64,000 bases of DNA from Rapana venosa (lineage: Eukaryota; Mollusca; Gastropoda; Neogastropoda; Muricidae), in NCBI GenBank assembly GCA_028751875.1, contig CM054151.1, positions 44,188,855 through 44,252,854 on the forward strand. The letters run 5' to 3'. The position numbers were made by a program, and so were the translations under genes. Below are positions 11,526 to 23,897 of this stretch, one piece after another. The notes under the pieces were generated by a model that was given only the letters and a program-made list of their open reading frames with translations, searched no databases and had not been told where the DNA came from. Positions within the stretch are counted from its first letter, which is position 1; each line of letters begins with the position of its first letter.

Positions 11526-13110
11526 AGGGGATAGTGGTGGTGATGAGTATAATTTTCTTTAAACTTAGTCGAAGAAAAAAATTGGCTGTTTAATCCTTGT
11601 CTTCCCCCCCTCTTGCTTTAGAACTAAATAACTGAAACACAAGCAGTTGCTAAAAAAAATGGCCCTCAACTTATTTATTTTTTTCCTTTTCTTGTCGGCT
11701 TTTAAAATAAAAAAAATGAAATACCCCCCAAAAAAAAACCATAAAATAAAATCCCATAAAGCAAAAAATTTTGGCTTTTTTCTTGAAAACTAAAAGTTTA
11801 TAAAAATTTGATGCACAGACAAAGAAAATAAAAAGGGAAGACCCCATGACCACAAAACAAAATAAACAAATCTTTTTTCCAGGGGTCCCCAGAACGGCTG
11901 GTCCGAGTGCGACAAATTTTCAGATTGATAAAGATTGAAAAAAAAAAGTATTACCTGAAAAAATTTTTTTAAACCCTTTAATTATAAAAATATCGCACAC
12001 ATCCCACACCCCCACACACACACCCAGATAAAACAGACACAGACAAACAGACAGTAAAGATAATGGTGTGCGGTGCGTGCGTGTTGTGTTTTTTATTATC
12101 TAGTGCTTGAAGCCAATAAACCCAAAAACAATGGAAAGGGAAATGAGGGGAAAAAAGCCGGGCTATAGATACTGAACAAATAGTACTGGTTGGAATAATA
12201 ATCAAATAAAAAGCTCACTATTGAAATTACTGTGCTACATTTAATTCTAACTTGTAAAAGTTGCAGGAGAAAAAATTCCTGAATCAAAAAATTTTTTATG
12301 AAAAGATTGCGAAACAAAAAAATCCAAGGCACAATTAAAAAAAGCAAATAAAAAACCCCCCCACTTTCAATTCATCATAATAACACAAAGTCGAATTTGG
12401 TCAAAACAAAAAATGGTCGATTTTGTTCGGGAAAAATCACTGATCACAGGATTGGGATTACCTTTCTTGGTTAGGCTGTCATAAACAAAAGTAAAATATG
12501 ATGTCTATTTCACCATAAACCTTACAAAAAAAAATAAATTATAAAAAAATAAGTTCAACTTCCTTTTTTACGATCACCGTAAATTTGAAAAAAATTTTTG
12601 TGGAAAATTTTACAAAATCGGGAACCTTTTTTTCTTTCTATTTTACAAATGTAGAAGATCAACAGCAACCGTACCCCCTTTTCAAAGTTTCATTTCATTG
12701 ATTTGGCTTTTTAAGCATCATTTTCAGGTTTGCTTTTGGAGATGCTACTGCAAAAATTGAGATATAAAAAAAATTTCACCTATATTGCATTCTACATGAA
12801 ATCAACACAATATACCCGATGATAGTGCCTGTCGCAAATATGATTGGGATTAAAGGGGCCCCTCTCTTGAAGATCTGTTCAAAACCCCAAAAGGCGGCCC
12901 CGCGCAGCATTTTTTAGCAAAACACAACCTTCACACGCTTTGCTTTTTTTCGACACACCACCACAAAAAAAAAACACTAAGTAAAAAAAAAAAAGATGTT
13001 TTTTTTGGGGGGACATCAGTGTTTTTTAAACTTTTGACTTAAAACGAAGCAGAATAAAAACAAGTAAAAAAGACGGGAAATTTGCCATTTTTCAGCTGTG
13101 ATGACAGTAT
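11526..13110. other. No gene seen; AT-rich sequence
   Basis: No recognisable coding family. There is a short CA tract near 12000-12025 and many A and T runs. Nothing supports a host exon. Confidence 0.5.
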
Positions 13111-13124
13111 TTGCCGGGGGCTGC

Positions 13125-13490
13125 CGTTACCGAGAGAGAGAGAAAGAGAGAGAGAAGAGAGAAGAGAGGAAAAGGGGGAAGAGAGTTTATTATTATCAAA
13201 GAAAAGGGGGAAAGGGAAAACAAACAAAAAAAAAAACCTTTTCTTAAAGGCTTTAACAAACCTATAAAAATACTGATAAATCAAATAAAAGCTTTTCAAT
13301 CTTTCCGTTCAGTAGTCGTCAAAAAAAACTGCCCCAACCAAGGAAGACAGACAGACAACAGGGAAAAAATGGGGAGAGAGAGAGAGGGAAGAGAGAGAGG
13401 GGGGGGGGGAGAAGAAGGGGGGGGGGGGGGGAAGGGGGAAGAGAGGGGGGAAAAGAGAAGAGGGGGGGGGAGCGAGAGAAGAATGATTGA
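13125..13490. repeat. (GA)n purine tracts with unique spacer
   Basis: GA-rich tracts occupy 13128-13185 and 13371-13483. The second is mixed with G runs. The sequence between is A-rich. Arg/Glu-rich frames across them are artefacts. Confidence 0.85.
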
Positions 13491-13751
13491 ATAAAATAAA
13501 TTTAAAATTTATTTTCCAAGGTTACGAATAAGCATTAACAAAATTTTTTTCATCCAGCCCTTCCCCTGATTAGGAACTATCAACAAAACAAAGAAAAACA
13601 GAACAAAATAAAAACAATAAAAAAAAATCAATGACAACTTAAAAGTTCAACCTATAACTTTTTTAAAAAAGAGATAATAAAGGTATTCAAAAAAAAAACA
13701 CAAAAATCCCAATTCCCGAATTTAAAAGTGAAAAACAGATCCATCAATAAT

Positions 13752-13786
<35 letters not shown>

Positions 13787-14355
13787 AGAGAGGAGAGAGA
13801 GAAAGAGAGAGGAGAAAAAAAACCTTATTTCTCACATTTTTTCTTATTCTAAATTGGTACATGTTTTGGGGCCATAAACTGCGTTATCTGTTTTTCTCTG
13901 TGAGCGATTTTTTTTTGAATGTTAGGGAATAGTACCTTTGGGCTTTCCCCAATTCGGAGTCAGTCCAAAAAAAAGTACACTAACCAGATTGAAACCATTT
14001 TGCTTTTTTGCATTCAGAAAGAATCAGCCCAAATCACCCCAGTATTGACCACACCATGTGGGCACCGCGGGGGGAAAGTGAGCGGGAGGTTCCGGCATAA
14101 ACAGCTTGCCCAACATGCTTAAATATTTTTTATAAATACAGACGGTCAGTATGGCGGGACAGTTCATTTATTTCCCCCCCAACCCAAAAGCCAGAGCTGG
14201 CCCTAGCAGGTTAGGCAGTCAGGGCTGGCTCTTTTCTTTTCAATTCTGCTAAGCTTTCAATGACCACCAGAATTTACCAGCTCCTATTGTGGCTGAATAA
14301 GAAAGGTTTATCAAAAATGAAAAACCATGTTGTCATCACTTGTCAGATATGAGAG
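13491..14355. other. No gene seen; includes a (GA)n tract at 13752-13815
   Basis: Apart from the short GA microsatellite, no motif is recognised. The frame at 13919-14122 has no family resemblance I can defend. Confidence 0.5.
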
Positions 14356-14460
14356 GTATTTATATATATTTTATATAAAACTCCAATATATATATATATA
14401 TATATATAATTTTTTTTTTATAATTTAATATTTAAAATAAATAATTAATAATATAAGATT
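14356..14460. repeat. AT-rich (TA)n microsatellite
   Basis: Contains an uninterrupted TA run at about 14386-14408 flanked by T and A runs. Confidence 0.85.
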
Positions 14461-14629
14461 CTCACTGGCTGAAAAATACAGCAAAAAAGGAAAAAAGCTG
14501 ACCAGTGACAGTGATGTTAAACTTTAAACACAAATTTTTCGAAACTGCCTCAAAACCAGGTACCAGTTCTGGCAGGAACCCTCAATTGCAGGACCAACCT
14601 ACTTTGCCCCCCACTTTTTTTAGATAGGT

Positions 14630-14715
14630 GGTGGTGTGTGTGTGGTGTGTGTGTGTGTGTGGGGTGTGTGTGTGTGTGTGGGGTGTTGGGGTTGGTTTGT
14701 TGTGTGTGTGTGGAT
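14630..14715. repeat. (GT)n microsatellite
   Basis: GT repeats with GG interruptions. No coding meaning. Confidence 0.85.
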
Positions 14716-15985
14716 ACAAAAAACAACAAAAGTGTTAAGAGCAAACAACAAACAATTTTTTTTTAAAAAGCCTAAAAACAGAAAAAATCTATAGACGAAT
14801 TTTTATTTGGCACTAGTAGGGTTTTTTAAATGAAATTTTTAAAAACCCTTTTCAAAACAATGCAACAAAAGAAATTAAATTTTTCTTTTACTCCTTATTT
14901 GCTGAACCACATTTTAGAAAAATGTTATAAAAAAAAAAGAAAAAACTTACAACCCCCCCTCACTATGACACAACAATATTTGCAAGCCGATTTAGTGATC
15001 ATTGAGAAACCCCCCCATTGGAACCCCCAAAAATCCATCCCAAAAACCCTCTCCATTCCCCCAAATCCAACCCCCGAAGGCTTTTACTAGGTAGCGGCAG
15101 ACGACAACCTACCACGCACCCTAGGAAAATGTGATTCTTACTGTCTTCAACGCTTCTAACTCAAGTTCCCACTGCATCAGTATGATTTTTATGCATTTTT
15201 GACTAAAGAGGGTTGAAGATCTTTCATTACATTGTTTTGATTTTTTTTGTATGCGGAGATATGAATGAGCACAAAGCCAAAAATCTGAAAAAAGGGGAAA
15301 ATGAAAACAAAAATTTTGGGAGTTTCTCAATCCCTGAAATTTCAGTGTTTTGAAAAATCGGAGGGCTCGTCTTTCAGCCGCAAAAACATTTTTAATGAAA
15401 ATAAAATAAAAAAGCAAAAATTTTTTATATTTAAATTTTCCTTTGGGTTAAAAACCTTTAAAAGTGATAAAAAAAAACTCTTTGGGAAAAACGCTTTTAA
15501 AAAATTTCAAGTAAATATTTTCGTTACATTCTTTAAACCCAATCCCAAGTTTGCGGGGTACAATCAAAAAGCTTAGCCAATCAGTTTAAAACCCAAAAAA
15601 ACCCCCTTTTAGGCAAAAGGGGGTTTTGGGAGAAGGCCGCCTGACTCTATCTAATGCTCTGGGGGGTCAATTCTACCAGAGCAAAATTTCAGCTATGGCT
15701 TCAGCAAAGTTGAAACTGATGTTTTTGTTTTTTGACAAACTGGGGACCATACTTGATAAGAACCCCTTTATAGATTTTTAACAATGGAAATTTTTAAAGT
15801 CATTTCTAACTTGAATCTAATTTTTTTTTGATTTGATTTTTTTTGATGTTGATTTTATGACAAATTTTTTTTTCAAATTTTGATTCGAAGTGCAAACCCT
15901 TTCGCGGATTTAAAACAACAGGGGGTCAAAATTGAACAGCAAGAAAAGGGCTCGATCGCTTTAAACAAAAAAAAAGTTATTTCTT
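14716..15985. other. No gene seen; one short perfect hairpin
   Basis: Unassigned AT-rich sequence. At about 15591-15621 an inverted repeat (CCCCCTTTT, a 4-base loop, AAAAGGGGG) can form a 9-bp stem, extendable with imperfect A/T pairing. No mobile-element ends were recognised around it. Confidence 0.45.
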
Positions 15986-15989
15986 TTTA

Positions 15990-16315
15990 TTTTTTTTTAT
16001 TTTATTTTTTCTTTTAAAAATGGGATAATGGAATAAGAAATCAGGGGCCTTTTTTACAACCCACCCCCTTTGGTAAGGGGTTTTTGAAAAATTTTTATCT
16101 GTTCCCACTGGCAAAACAATGGCTTACTCTTACAAAAAGGGGAACAATTTAACGAGGCAAAAGGGAGTCCGGCTGCTTCGAAACAGGGGGGCCCGGGTTT
16201 ATAGTCCCCCACTGAAGGATGCATTCCCAGAATCATTGCAATGGCTAAATAATATTTTAGTATTTTATCAAATTTTTTGGACACAATTTGTTTCGTTTTT
16301 TTTTTTTTTTTAACC
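15990..16315 (-). mobile_element. tRNA-derived SINE, minus orientation, head lost
   Basis: The family tail (GGGATAATGGAATAAG at 16021-16036) and body words (TCTGTTCCCACTGGC, ATGGCTTACTCTTAC, GGGGAACAATTTAA) are present in order. The body then reads GCCCGGGTTTATAGTCCCCCA (about 16191-16211), matching the GACCTTGGTTTATAGTCTCA segment of the 34-kb copy. The pol III head is missing or unrecognisable. Confidence 0.65.
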
Positions 16316-16574
16316 CACTGGAAGTGGTTTCGCCGTAAACCCGGGAAAAAGTCTGCTAAAAACCCGGGTTTGATTCGAGGGGAATGGTGGGGCGTGGGGC
16401 GCGTGTGTGTGTCAGTTTGTGTGGTTTTTAATTTAAGACACTCATAAAATTACCGTTTTTAGCACTTAGACTAAAGAGTGTTAGACTTTAACGATTAAAA
16501 ATGACTGCCCACATTTTCGCCTGATGCATAAATTAAATTCTTGTATTTTGCATTTACGGGGTTCATACAGATTT

Positions 16575-17870
16575 GGGGGAAAAAAATTTGGGGCCTTTTT
16601 TAAAGGTTTTTTAAAAGGGCCATTATTTAAAAATTTAGGGCCTAGCTGCCTGTTATCAAAGAAATTTTTTTATCAACCTGTGTAAAACTTTATTTTTGAA
16701 AAAATTAATCTCAAACTCAAGAAAGGAAAGTCTGAAATGCCTAAAACTGCATTTTTTGGACCAAATTCAAGCTAAGTTCAGAATAAAAAGTTTTTTCCCC
16801 CAAGATACCACAATGAATTAAAATCCTCAAAAACAGTAAAACCTCAAGCCATGGTGTGGGGAAAGTCTCCCCTCTTGAAATCGCAAGCTAAGGAAAACTG
16901 TGTTTAGTTTTAAAAATGTTTTTCACAAACAAGTAGCACATGAAGTCAAAAAATACTATCCCACAAACTTTATCTGATGTGAACTAGTCTCCTTCCTTAT
17001 CAAAGGGTCGATGAAAACCCGGATTAGAACTGTAAAACAATACCCCCACAAAAGTCCCCAGTGCCCTTTTCCCAAAATTTTGCTTTTCCCTTTATTTCAA
17101 TCTCCCTGCAATGAACATGCGTAGATGCCCGGGAATCAACACACATACACACACTCGTCCCACCAAAAAAAAAAAAGAAAAAAAGAGAAAAAAGAGAGAG
17201 AGAGGAGAAAAGAGAGAGAGAGGAAGAGAAAGGTTTCTATGAAAAACAAAGTCAAGTCCCTAACCCCTGGTTTTTAAGAGGGTGCCTACCCCCTCCTCCC
17301 ATATTTTTTTTTAAACCCAAAAAACTTCAACAAAGTCGGGCCAAACTTCTTTTCCTTTTTGTCATGTTTCTTCCCAGGAGAGGGTTTGACATTTGGGGCT
17401 TTTTCCATCTCTCTCTTTTTTTAAAATTCCTCCTTTTTTATGCCCCTTTCTCGAAGATCACTGCTATACATAGCCCAGGTTTTTGCTAGGTCTTCCCTTT
17501 TTTCTCTTTCCACCACTACGAAGTTTATTGCTTTTTTTTTGATGTGGGGGCCTTTTTTTCCGTTGAACGTGCCCAAAAACCCGCGCATTCCCAGGTACAG
17601 CTACAGACTTCAGATCATCAACGTTGCACCTTTTTTCCATAATTTTTTTTATTTTTTGATCCCTGTCTTCCCATTTGATCTTTGTCATTAAAACCCTAGC
17701 ATTCCCGGTTTTCACAGCTCTTCAACAAACGTTTTAAAGGTTTCAAAACTTTAAATCAATCTGCCCCAAAAAGCATTTAATTTTCAAAGTCAACTGAACG
17801 GGCTAGTTTAGCGGGAAAAAAATGCAAAATCTGGGGATTTCTGACTTGCCTTTGAACTTATTTCCCTAAA
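16575..17870. repeat. Dispersed repeat B, copy 2, with an extra internal block
   Basis: The copy aligns by eye with 9160-10060 (AAATTTAGGGCCTA at about 16631, AAGATACCACAATGAATTAAAA at 16802, TCTGATGTGAACTAGTC at 16973, CCCAAAATTTTGC near 17071, TTTATTTCAATCTCC at 17092, GGGATTTCTGACTTGCC at 17834). Compared with copy 1 it holds extra sequence at about 17310-17735, including a GA tract at 17170-17230 just before. A minus-strand frame at 17464-17715 contains RVFGHV and GRPSK words that loosely recall LINE C-termini; I could not place it in a family. Confidence 0.65.
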
Positions 17871-19280
17871 AAAATTTTAAACCCCCTTTCCCCCCGGGAA
17901 AACCTTTTGGGGAAAAAATTTTTCCCAAAAAAAGGGAAAGGAAAAATCCCCCCCCCCCAAAAAAAAACCCCCGGGAAAAAAATTGGGGCCCCAAAAAAAA
18001 AAAAACCCCCCCCCCCCCCCCCCCAAAAAAACCCCCCCAAAAAAAAAAAAACCCCCGGGGTTTCAAAAAACCCCCCCCCAAATTTTAAAAAAAAAAAAAG
18101 GAAAAAAAAAAAGAAAAAAAAAAGGGAGAAAAAGGGGGGCCCAAAAACCAAAAAAAAAAGGGGAAAAAAAAAATTACCCCCTTCCCCCAAAAAATTTTTT
18201 TAAAAAAAAAAGGGGCCCCCTTTTTTTCCCCCTTTTTTTTTTAAAAAAAGGGGGGCCCCCCCAATTTTTTTTAAAATTTTTTAAAAAAAAAAATTTTTCC
18301 CCAAAAAAAAAAAAAAAAAATTTTTTTTTTTTTTTTAAAAAAAAGGGGGTTTTTTTTTTTTTTTTCCCCCCCCCCCCCAAAAAAGGGTTTGGGGAAAAAA
18401 AAAATTTCCCCTTTTTTTTTTTTTTTGGATTTTTTCCCCAAAAAAATTTTTGGTTTTGGGGTTTTTCCCCCTTTTTAAAAAAAAAAACCTTTAATTGAAA
18501 TTTTTAAATTTTTAAAATTTTTTTAAAAATTTTTTTTTTTTAAAAATTTTTTTTTTAAAAAACCCTTTTGTTTTAAAAAAAAACCCCTTTAAAAAAAAAA
18601 TTTTTTTTAATTTTTTTTTTTTAATTTTAAAGGGTTTTAAAAAAACCCCTTTTGGGTTTTTTTTTTTTTGAAAAAAAAAACCCCAAAGGTTTAAAAAAAA
18701 AAAAGGGGGGGGGGGTTTTCCGGGTTTAAAAATTTTTCCCTTTTGGCCCGTAAAGGGGGGCCCCAAAAAAAAATTTTTAAAAAACCCCCTTTTTTTTCCC
18801 CTTTTTAAAAAATTTTTTTTTAAAAAGGGGGGCCCCCGGGGGAAAAAAAAACCGGCAAAAAACCCCCTTAAAAAAATTTTGGGGGGTTTTTTTTGGGAAT
18901 TTTTTTTTTAAAAAATTTTAAAAAAACCTTTTTTTTTAAAAAAAATTTTTTTTGGGGTTTTTTTTAAAAATTTTTTTTAATTTAAAAAAATTTTTTTTTT
19001 TTAAAAAAAAGAAAAAAAAAAAAAAAAAAAAAAAAACCCAAAAAAAAAAAAAAAAAAAAACCCCAAAAAAAACCCCCCAACAAAAAAAAACCCCAAAAAC
19101 CCCACACACACACAAAAAAAAAACCCCCAAAAAAAAACCCCAAAACCCAAAAATTAAAGGGAAAAAAAAAAAAAGGGGGTTTTTTTTCCCCCAAAAAAAA
19201 AAAAAAAAAAAAAAACAAAAAATTTGGTAAATTTTTTCCCCCCAAAAAATTTTTTTTTTTTTTTTTTAAAATTCAGAGGA
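17871..19280. repeat. Extreme homopolymer-run block
   Basis: Nearly the whole stretch consists of runs of four to twenty identical bases, with A and T runs longest and C and G runs up to about 20. Such a sequence is unlike normal genomic DNA. It fits a low-quality long-read consensus in which homopolymers are inflated. All frames in it (Lys/Pro or Phe/Gly-rich) are meaningless. Confidence 0.85.
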
Positions 19281-19799
19281 TGAAAAAAGGCTGATCTTTA
19301 AAAAAAACATTCTTTGTCCAAGGAAAAAAAAACACTTATGCTACAGATGCAGCTTCTGAAACAAAGGGGGAAAAGCCCGAAACGAAAAATTTTTTATAAA
19401 ACTGTGGGGTGCCCAGATTTCAGATTAAAGAAAAAATAGAGAGCATGCAAAAAGCAGCAGAAAAACCAATTTTGTCAACACTTTCTGAACTGACACTTTT
19501 TCAGTTTCCGGGAGACTGAATCCACAGTTTTTAATAAAGGAAGGGGGGAATGTTTCCCAGAAGTTGGGCTAACTCATCCCTCAATGGGCTTCTTTTGGGT
19601 TTTTTTTTTGTTATTTTCCCCCATTTTGCGTATCAGCCAGCTGGGGGTCAGTCACCCAAACATGCTCTCAAAAACTCCCCTAATCCCACCTGGGAATCAC
19701 GAATTAAAAAATTCAAGACACCCCTGGAAGAGACGTTGTGTACTTTTCCTTGCCCTATACTGAAAAATAGGCACCACACTCTACTTTAGAATTTTTTTT
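19281..19799. other. No gene seen
   Basis: Unassigned sequence between the homopolymer block and repeat A. No recognisable motif. Confidence 0.45.
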
Positions 19800-21340
19800 T
19801 CTAATTTTTTTTCCCAAATTTTTGGCTTTCTTTTTGCTGTTTGTTTTTTTTTAAAATTTCTTAAACCAAAACACACACAAACACACACCCAAAACAAACA
19901 TGCAAAGCAAACCCCCCATACCTGCACGCACATGCATGCACCTATGATGCCCAAGATAGTCTCATTTTGCAGGAAAATCAATTCCAACAAAGTCTTTTTT
20001 ACACAAACCAATTTTGATTGCATGTGGTCCAGAAATAATGCAGGTTCCTCTCAGGTCACATCATTTTCATCATAAATTATGGTTACATAACAAACCATTT
20101 TTTTTCTTCCCCTTTAGAATATTTTTTAATCAAATAATGTCAACTTATAGAATACAATATAAACAATATTCTCTCCAAATTTGAAGTGATTTGGTTCGTT
20201 CATTCAGAAGCTATGACTATTTTTGTCATTTTTCTTAACCCTTTACCATTCGCATTTCTTACAGAGAAACTCTCTGTAGTATTCGAAAATTTACGCACTT
20301 TTTTAAAGAGAATAAGGTACCTCAAGTACACATAGTGCTGTACAGTTACCATTGTTCGCAGAGCAGTCATATTTGGCCAAAGTATTCATATGATGTCATA
20401 CTTTGTTCTGCACCCCAAGATGTGTGTCCTACCTACATGTGTCGTGCTGCTGTCCCCTCTTTGTCACCAAATACAGGTAACATTGCAGTGACATCATGCT
20501 GTTAGTGTACAGCTACCCTCTAACATGCGCAATATACGAATGTGATTTTTTAAAAATAAGTGTGGTCCTGCCTGAATGTGTCCTCCATCGCTTCCACCGT
20601 CATGGTAATCCAATCGAACATTCACACTTGTCACAAATTACTGTCACCAAGTCTACATTTTCTGAGTGGAAAGTATTCAAACATATTGAAAACGATGTTG
20701 ACTAATGCGCATATATACATTATTTACAAATATATGCTCACGCCTACTATTTACAAAGACACTGGTGTGTCTTTCACCAATAGCCAGTTACATGGCTGTA
20801 TATAGCAGGTTCACGCCAGTGTCGTGTCCAGGTGTGTTGGCGTGTTCGGAGGTGAAAATATGATTAATTTTGAGAAATCTGGTTTTCGTCATAAATTACC
20901 GATCCGGGGATCAGAAAATCTCAATCAGTAGACCAGTAGAGATGAACCCTTGGCAAACGCTGATCCCCATCATGATCAAAACTGACAGGTAAGCCCTAAT
21001 TTCCTCAGGTTGTTTCTGCCCATAATGGATCTATGACTAAGCCTTTCACGGCGATCTTTTGCCTGGCATAATTGTTTTTCATCTGCTACAATTTGAAAAA
21101 AATGTTGGGGACAAACAAAACAAAGTAATCTAAGGGGTTGGCATTCAGTGGGGGAGTTTGGCCGGCCCAGTCGGCAGCGTGAAGTCTTGCAATGTGCCAG
21201 GCACTTGTGCGCAGCGCCATGTCGTCTGCTATGAAGCCAACGGAATGTTATCCTCAGCATCACTTTCCCAATCACTACCTTCTCCTATTTCATCTCTTTC
21301 TTCTACATCATTGTGTGGATCGGTTTGGGTTGAGGTACCG
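19800..21340. repeat. Long dispersed repeat A, copy 1 (pairs with 25705-27270)
   Basis: About 1.5 kb is shared collinearly with the second copy, including CATGTGGTCCAGAAATAATG (20022), CTAACCCTTTACCATTCGCAT-type words (about 20235), a TGCGCATATATACA word (20706) and the piggyBac-like region at the right end. Differences are mainly single-base indels. The non-coding left two thirds is probably the 3' non-coding part of the element, given the minus-strand transposase remnant. Confidence 0.85.
20885..21340 (-). mobile_element. piggyBac-like transposase remnant (N-terminal part)
   Basis: Read leftward with frameshifts: an acidic leader with DWESDAED (about 21253-21276), the DFTLPTGPAKL segment, a region equal to piggyBac's FF---F--IV-ETN (PQHFFQIVADEKQ at about 21070-21110), then EEIRAYLSVLIMMGI (20963-21007) and a YWSTD word (20926-20940). 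This order is typical of the piggyBac N-terminal acidic region and the start of the DDE domain. The catalytic aspartates and the C-terminal cysteine-rich domain are absent. The reading is interrupted by stops and shifts. Family assignment is by eye; another cut-and-paste transposase is possible but less likely. Confidence 0.6.
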
Positions 21341-21580
21341 CCTTTAGAAGCGAAAATCCGGGTTTTGAAGTTGTCGCTTCTAAACCCCGTTTGACCGGAA
21401 ATTTTTCCCCCATCCTTAGACCATGAGTGGTGGCTGGGCGCTGTCTTTTTGGAGGGGCATTAAACCGAGGTTTCCCCTTGTTATACTATTATTAGCTAAA
21501 AAACCCAGGCAACAAAGAGTTGTCCTGGCAAAATTCTTAGAAATAAGCCACTCTGATAGGAAACAAATAGCTGCAGAAAA
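21341..21580. other. No gene seen; short inverted words
   Basis: Contains TTTAGAAGCGAAAA (21342-21355) followed by TCGCTTCTAAA (21374-21384), an 11-base inverted pair (TTTAGAAGCGA). It could be a small hairpin. Otherwise unassigned. Confidence 0.35.
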
Positions 21581-21581
21581 A

Positions 21582-21765
21582 AAAAGGGTGAAGGGTGGCG
21601 CAGCGCTAAGGGGACGCGGTTCTCCCGCTCTCCCCGGGGAAGGAGCCCAATTTTCCAGAGAGAAACTGCATGACTTAAAGTGTAGAAATAAAATCTGAGC
21701 GCTTTTGAAATTTGTTGCTTTACAAGATTCACGCTATATAATTCATACATTTTTCTACTTCAACA
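21582..21765 (+). mobile_element. tRNA-derived SINE with an L2-type 3' tail
   Basis: A tRNA-like head with a good A box (TGGCGCAGCGC, 21595-21605) and a degraded B-box region (about 21640-21657) is followed by a short body. The tail (GAGCGC, then TTGCTTTACAAGATTCACGC at 21714-21733, then TATATAATTCATAC) closely follows the 3' tail of the L2-like LINE copies ending at 55160 and 59308. A second tail of the same SINE lies inverted at 56415-56500. SINEs that share a LINE tail usually depend on that LINE for reverse transcription. Confidence 0.6.
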
Positions 21766-23864
21766 GGGTTCAACTTTATTTCTTTTGAAAGTTATTGAGC
21801 AAAATAGCTTCAATTTCCAAACGATTTCCAAATGTATGCTCAATCTTTGCGCCATTTTTGTACAAGTAAGCGGGGAAAGAAAAGCAAAAGGCCCCAATTT
21901 CTTGTGAACGGAGGCTTGTACAAAAATTTGGTTTCCCTTTCCCTTTCCCTTATTTTATCTGACCTCAGGGGAATGTTCATTCATGTGTGGTGAATAGGTA
22001 GAGTTAGGCGGGGGAAATTCCCCACTAGGCTGAAAGACTGCGGCGGGTAAAAATAAGGGGGGCGAGCGGGAAGCGGGGGCTGGGGGGTAAAAAAGGAAAA
22101 GGGGTTAAATTCCCTTTCCCACACGGGCATTTTGGTCTTTTCTCCAATTTTGGGGCAAAAAGCTGCTAAGGATGACCAACCATTTCCTTAAAAAAAAATT
22201 AGTTAACGATATAGAAAAACATTCAAAAAATTTTCAAGAAAATGATGAAAATCTTGACCTGAGGGGTCTCAACAAAAACATTGTAAATTTTTCCAAATTT
22301 GAAAAGGATTTTTTATTTTTGGGCATTCATAATTTTTTTTACTGATCAGATTTTTTTAATTTTTTGTTTCATATTCTGTGTCAAGTAAAGAGGACGTGAT
22401 GTTTTAAAAGGGTTTTTCTATTGAAAGAAATTATCTGTCAAATTTGCCAATTATACATTTTGCAGATTCACTATGCAAACTTAAAAAGGCATATCTTTAA
22501 AATTTTTTAAAATATCACCTAATTTTTTTTTGTACTTGTTTCTTTTTTAAGATCATTATTTCAAAAACAAAAATATAACCCTAACGATAAAAATTTTTTT
22601 CTGCTGCATCGCTTGAACAAACTCCGATAGGAACAGAAGTGATAAAAAACCAAACTAATCACCAGGAAAATGGTGATGGGGGTACCAAATTAGAGAAAAA
22701 TTTTTTTCATTTCATTATTTCAAAAACATAGGGTCTTTAATGATGATGGGGGTGCATGTTTTGACGGGTGGAACTTACTCTTGCTTCCTACAATTTGTAT
22801 CCCTTTTCAACTTACCGGGAGGTACAATCTACTTTTTATCTACGCATGTTGGTTAGGTAATTCAGTGACACCAAAATCACATCCATAAAAATGGCTGAAG
22901 CTGACTGTGTGATCCCCTTTCCCTATTACCCCTCAAGCCATTTGGATAGGTGGCCCAAACCAAAAAAATCCCATGACTCTTTGGGTTTTTTGAACTTGTG
23001 ACCGCAGGGTAAAAACCCCGTGCCCCCCACTGTCCTTGGGGGCTGGTTACATGATTTTTGCCAAGTCTTCCCCTTGGGAATAGGATTTTTTGAATTTATT
23101 GACATTGTTCGGGCCCCAAGCCAACAACACCCCCTCTTTAAAATGCTGCCTGATACTCATAAAAATTTTTTCCCCAACACTTAAAGTGTTAACCAAGGGA
23201 AAATACACATCTGTCAGTTGGACATTATTTGGACTTTTTTTTTTTTCATCACCGTGGGTAAAACTTTTTATGAAAAAAAAGGCCAAAGACATACTACTGA
23301 AAGAGGTGTTTTGGGAGATTTTTCTTCAGAGTGATTTGAGCCTGAGGAAACATTACGCAAGTAAAATCCCGATTTTTTTGGATTGTGATAAAAATCACTA
23401 AGTTGAGGGGAAGCCTCGTGAGTGTCAAAAATCCCCAAATTTTTTTTTTTAGCATTTCCCCACTTACTTTTTAGGCTAACCACAAAAAAAATGAGTATAT
23501 ATTAAATGGAAAAAAATCTTGAAACCCAAAAAAATTAAAACAAACTTTTCTTTGTAAAATGCCCCCATGCAAACCAAAACTGACCTCAACAGGGGAAAAA
23601 TGCTCAAACCAAAAAAAAACCTTTAAAACTTTAAAAAAAACTTTTTTTTTTTTTTACCCCCCCTAGGCAGTATCCCTGGTTTTTGCTGTCCCGGTTTTTC
23701 CCCCCGCAGAGTAGCCCATGGACGGTGCTGTCAGGTGATCTTGGGTTTGGGGGTGGCTCCAAAACCTTGGGGGCTTCACTCGTTCCCCTAACTGGGGACA
23801 CAAGTAACAGTGATCAAACTTTTAAGCTACTCAGCTAGAAAGTTTTAAATTAAAAAAAAAAAAA
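21766..23864. other. No gene seen
   Basis: Long AT- and homopolymer-rich stretch. It contains the diverged partner (22845-22925) of a short block at 4684-4740. No frame resembles a known protein. Confidence 0.5.
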
Positions 23865-23865
23865 T

Positions 23866-23896
<31 letters not shown>
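23866..23896. repeat. Poly-G run of about 31
   Basis: An uninterrupted G run follows an A-rich stretch. Natural runs of this length are rare; a basecalling artefact is likely. Confidence 0.85.

Positions 23897-23897
<1 letters not shown>

Noticed and set aside
17464..17715. Minus-strand frame with RVFGHV and GRPSK words, considered as a LINE C-terminus
   Set aside because: The words are short and common. Order and spacing do not match the RTE-like copies in this window, so it was left unassigned.
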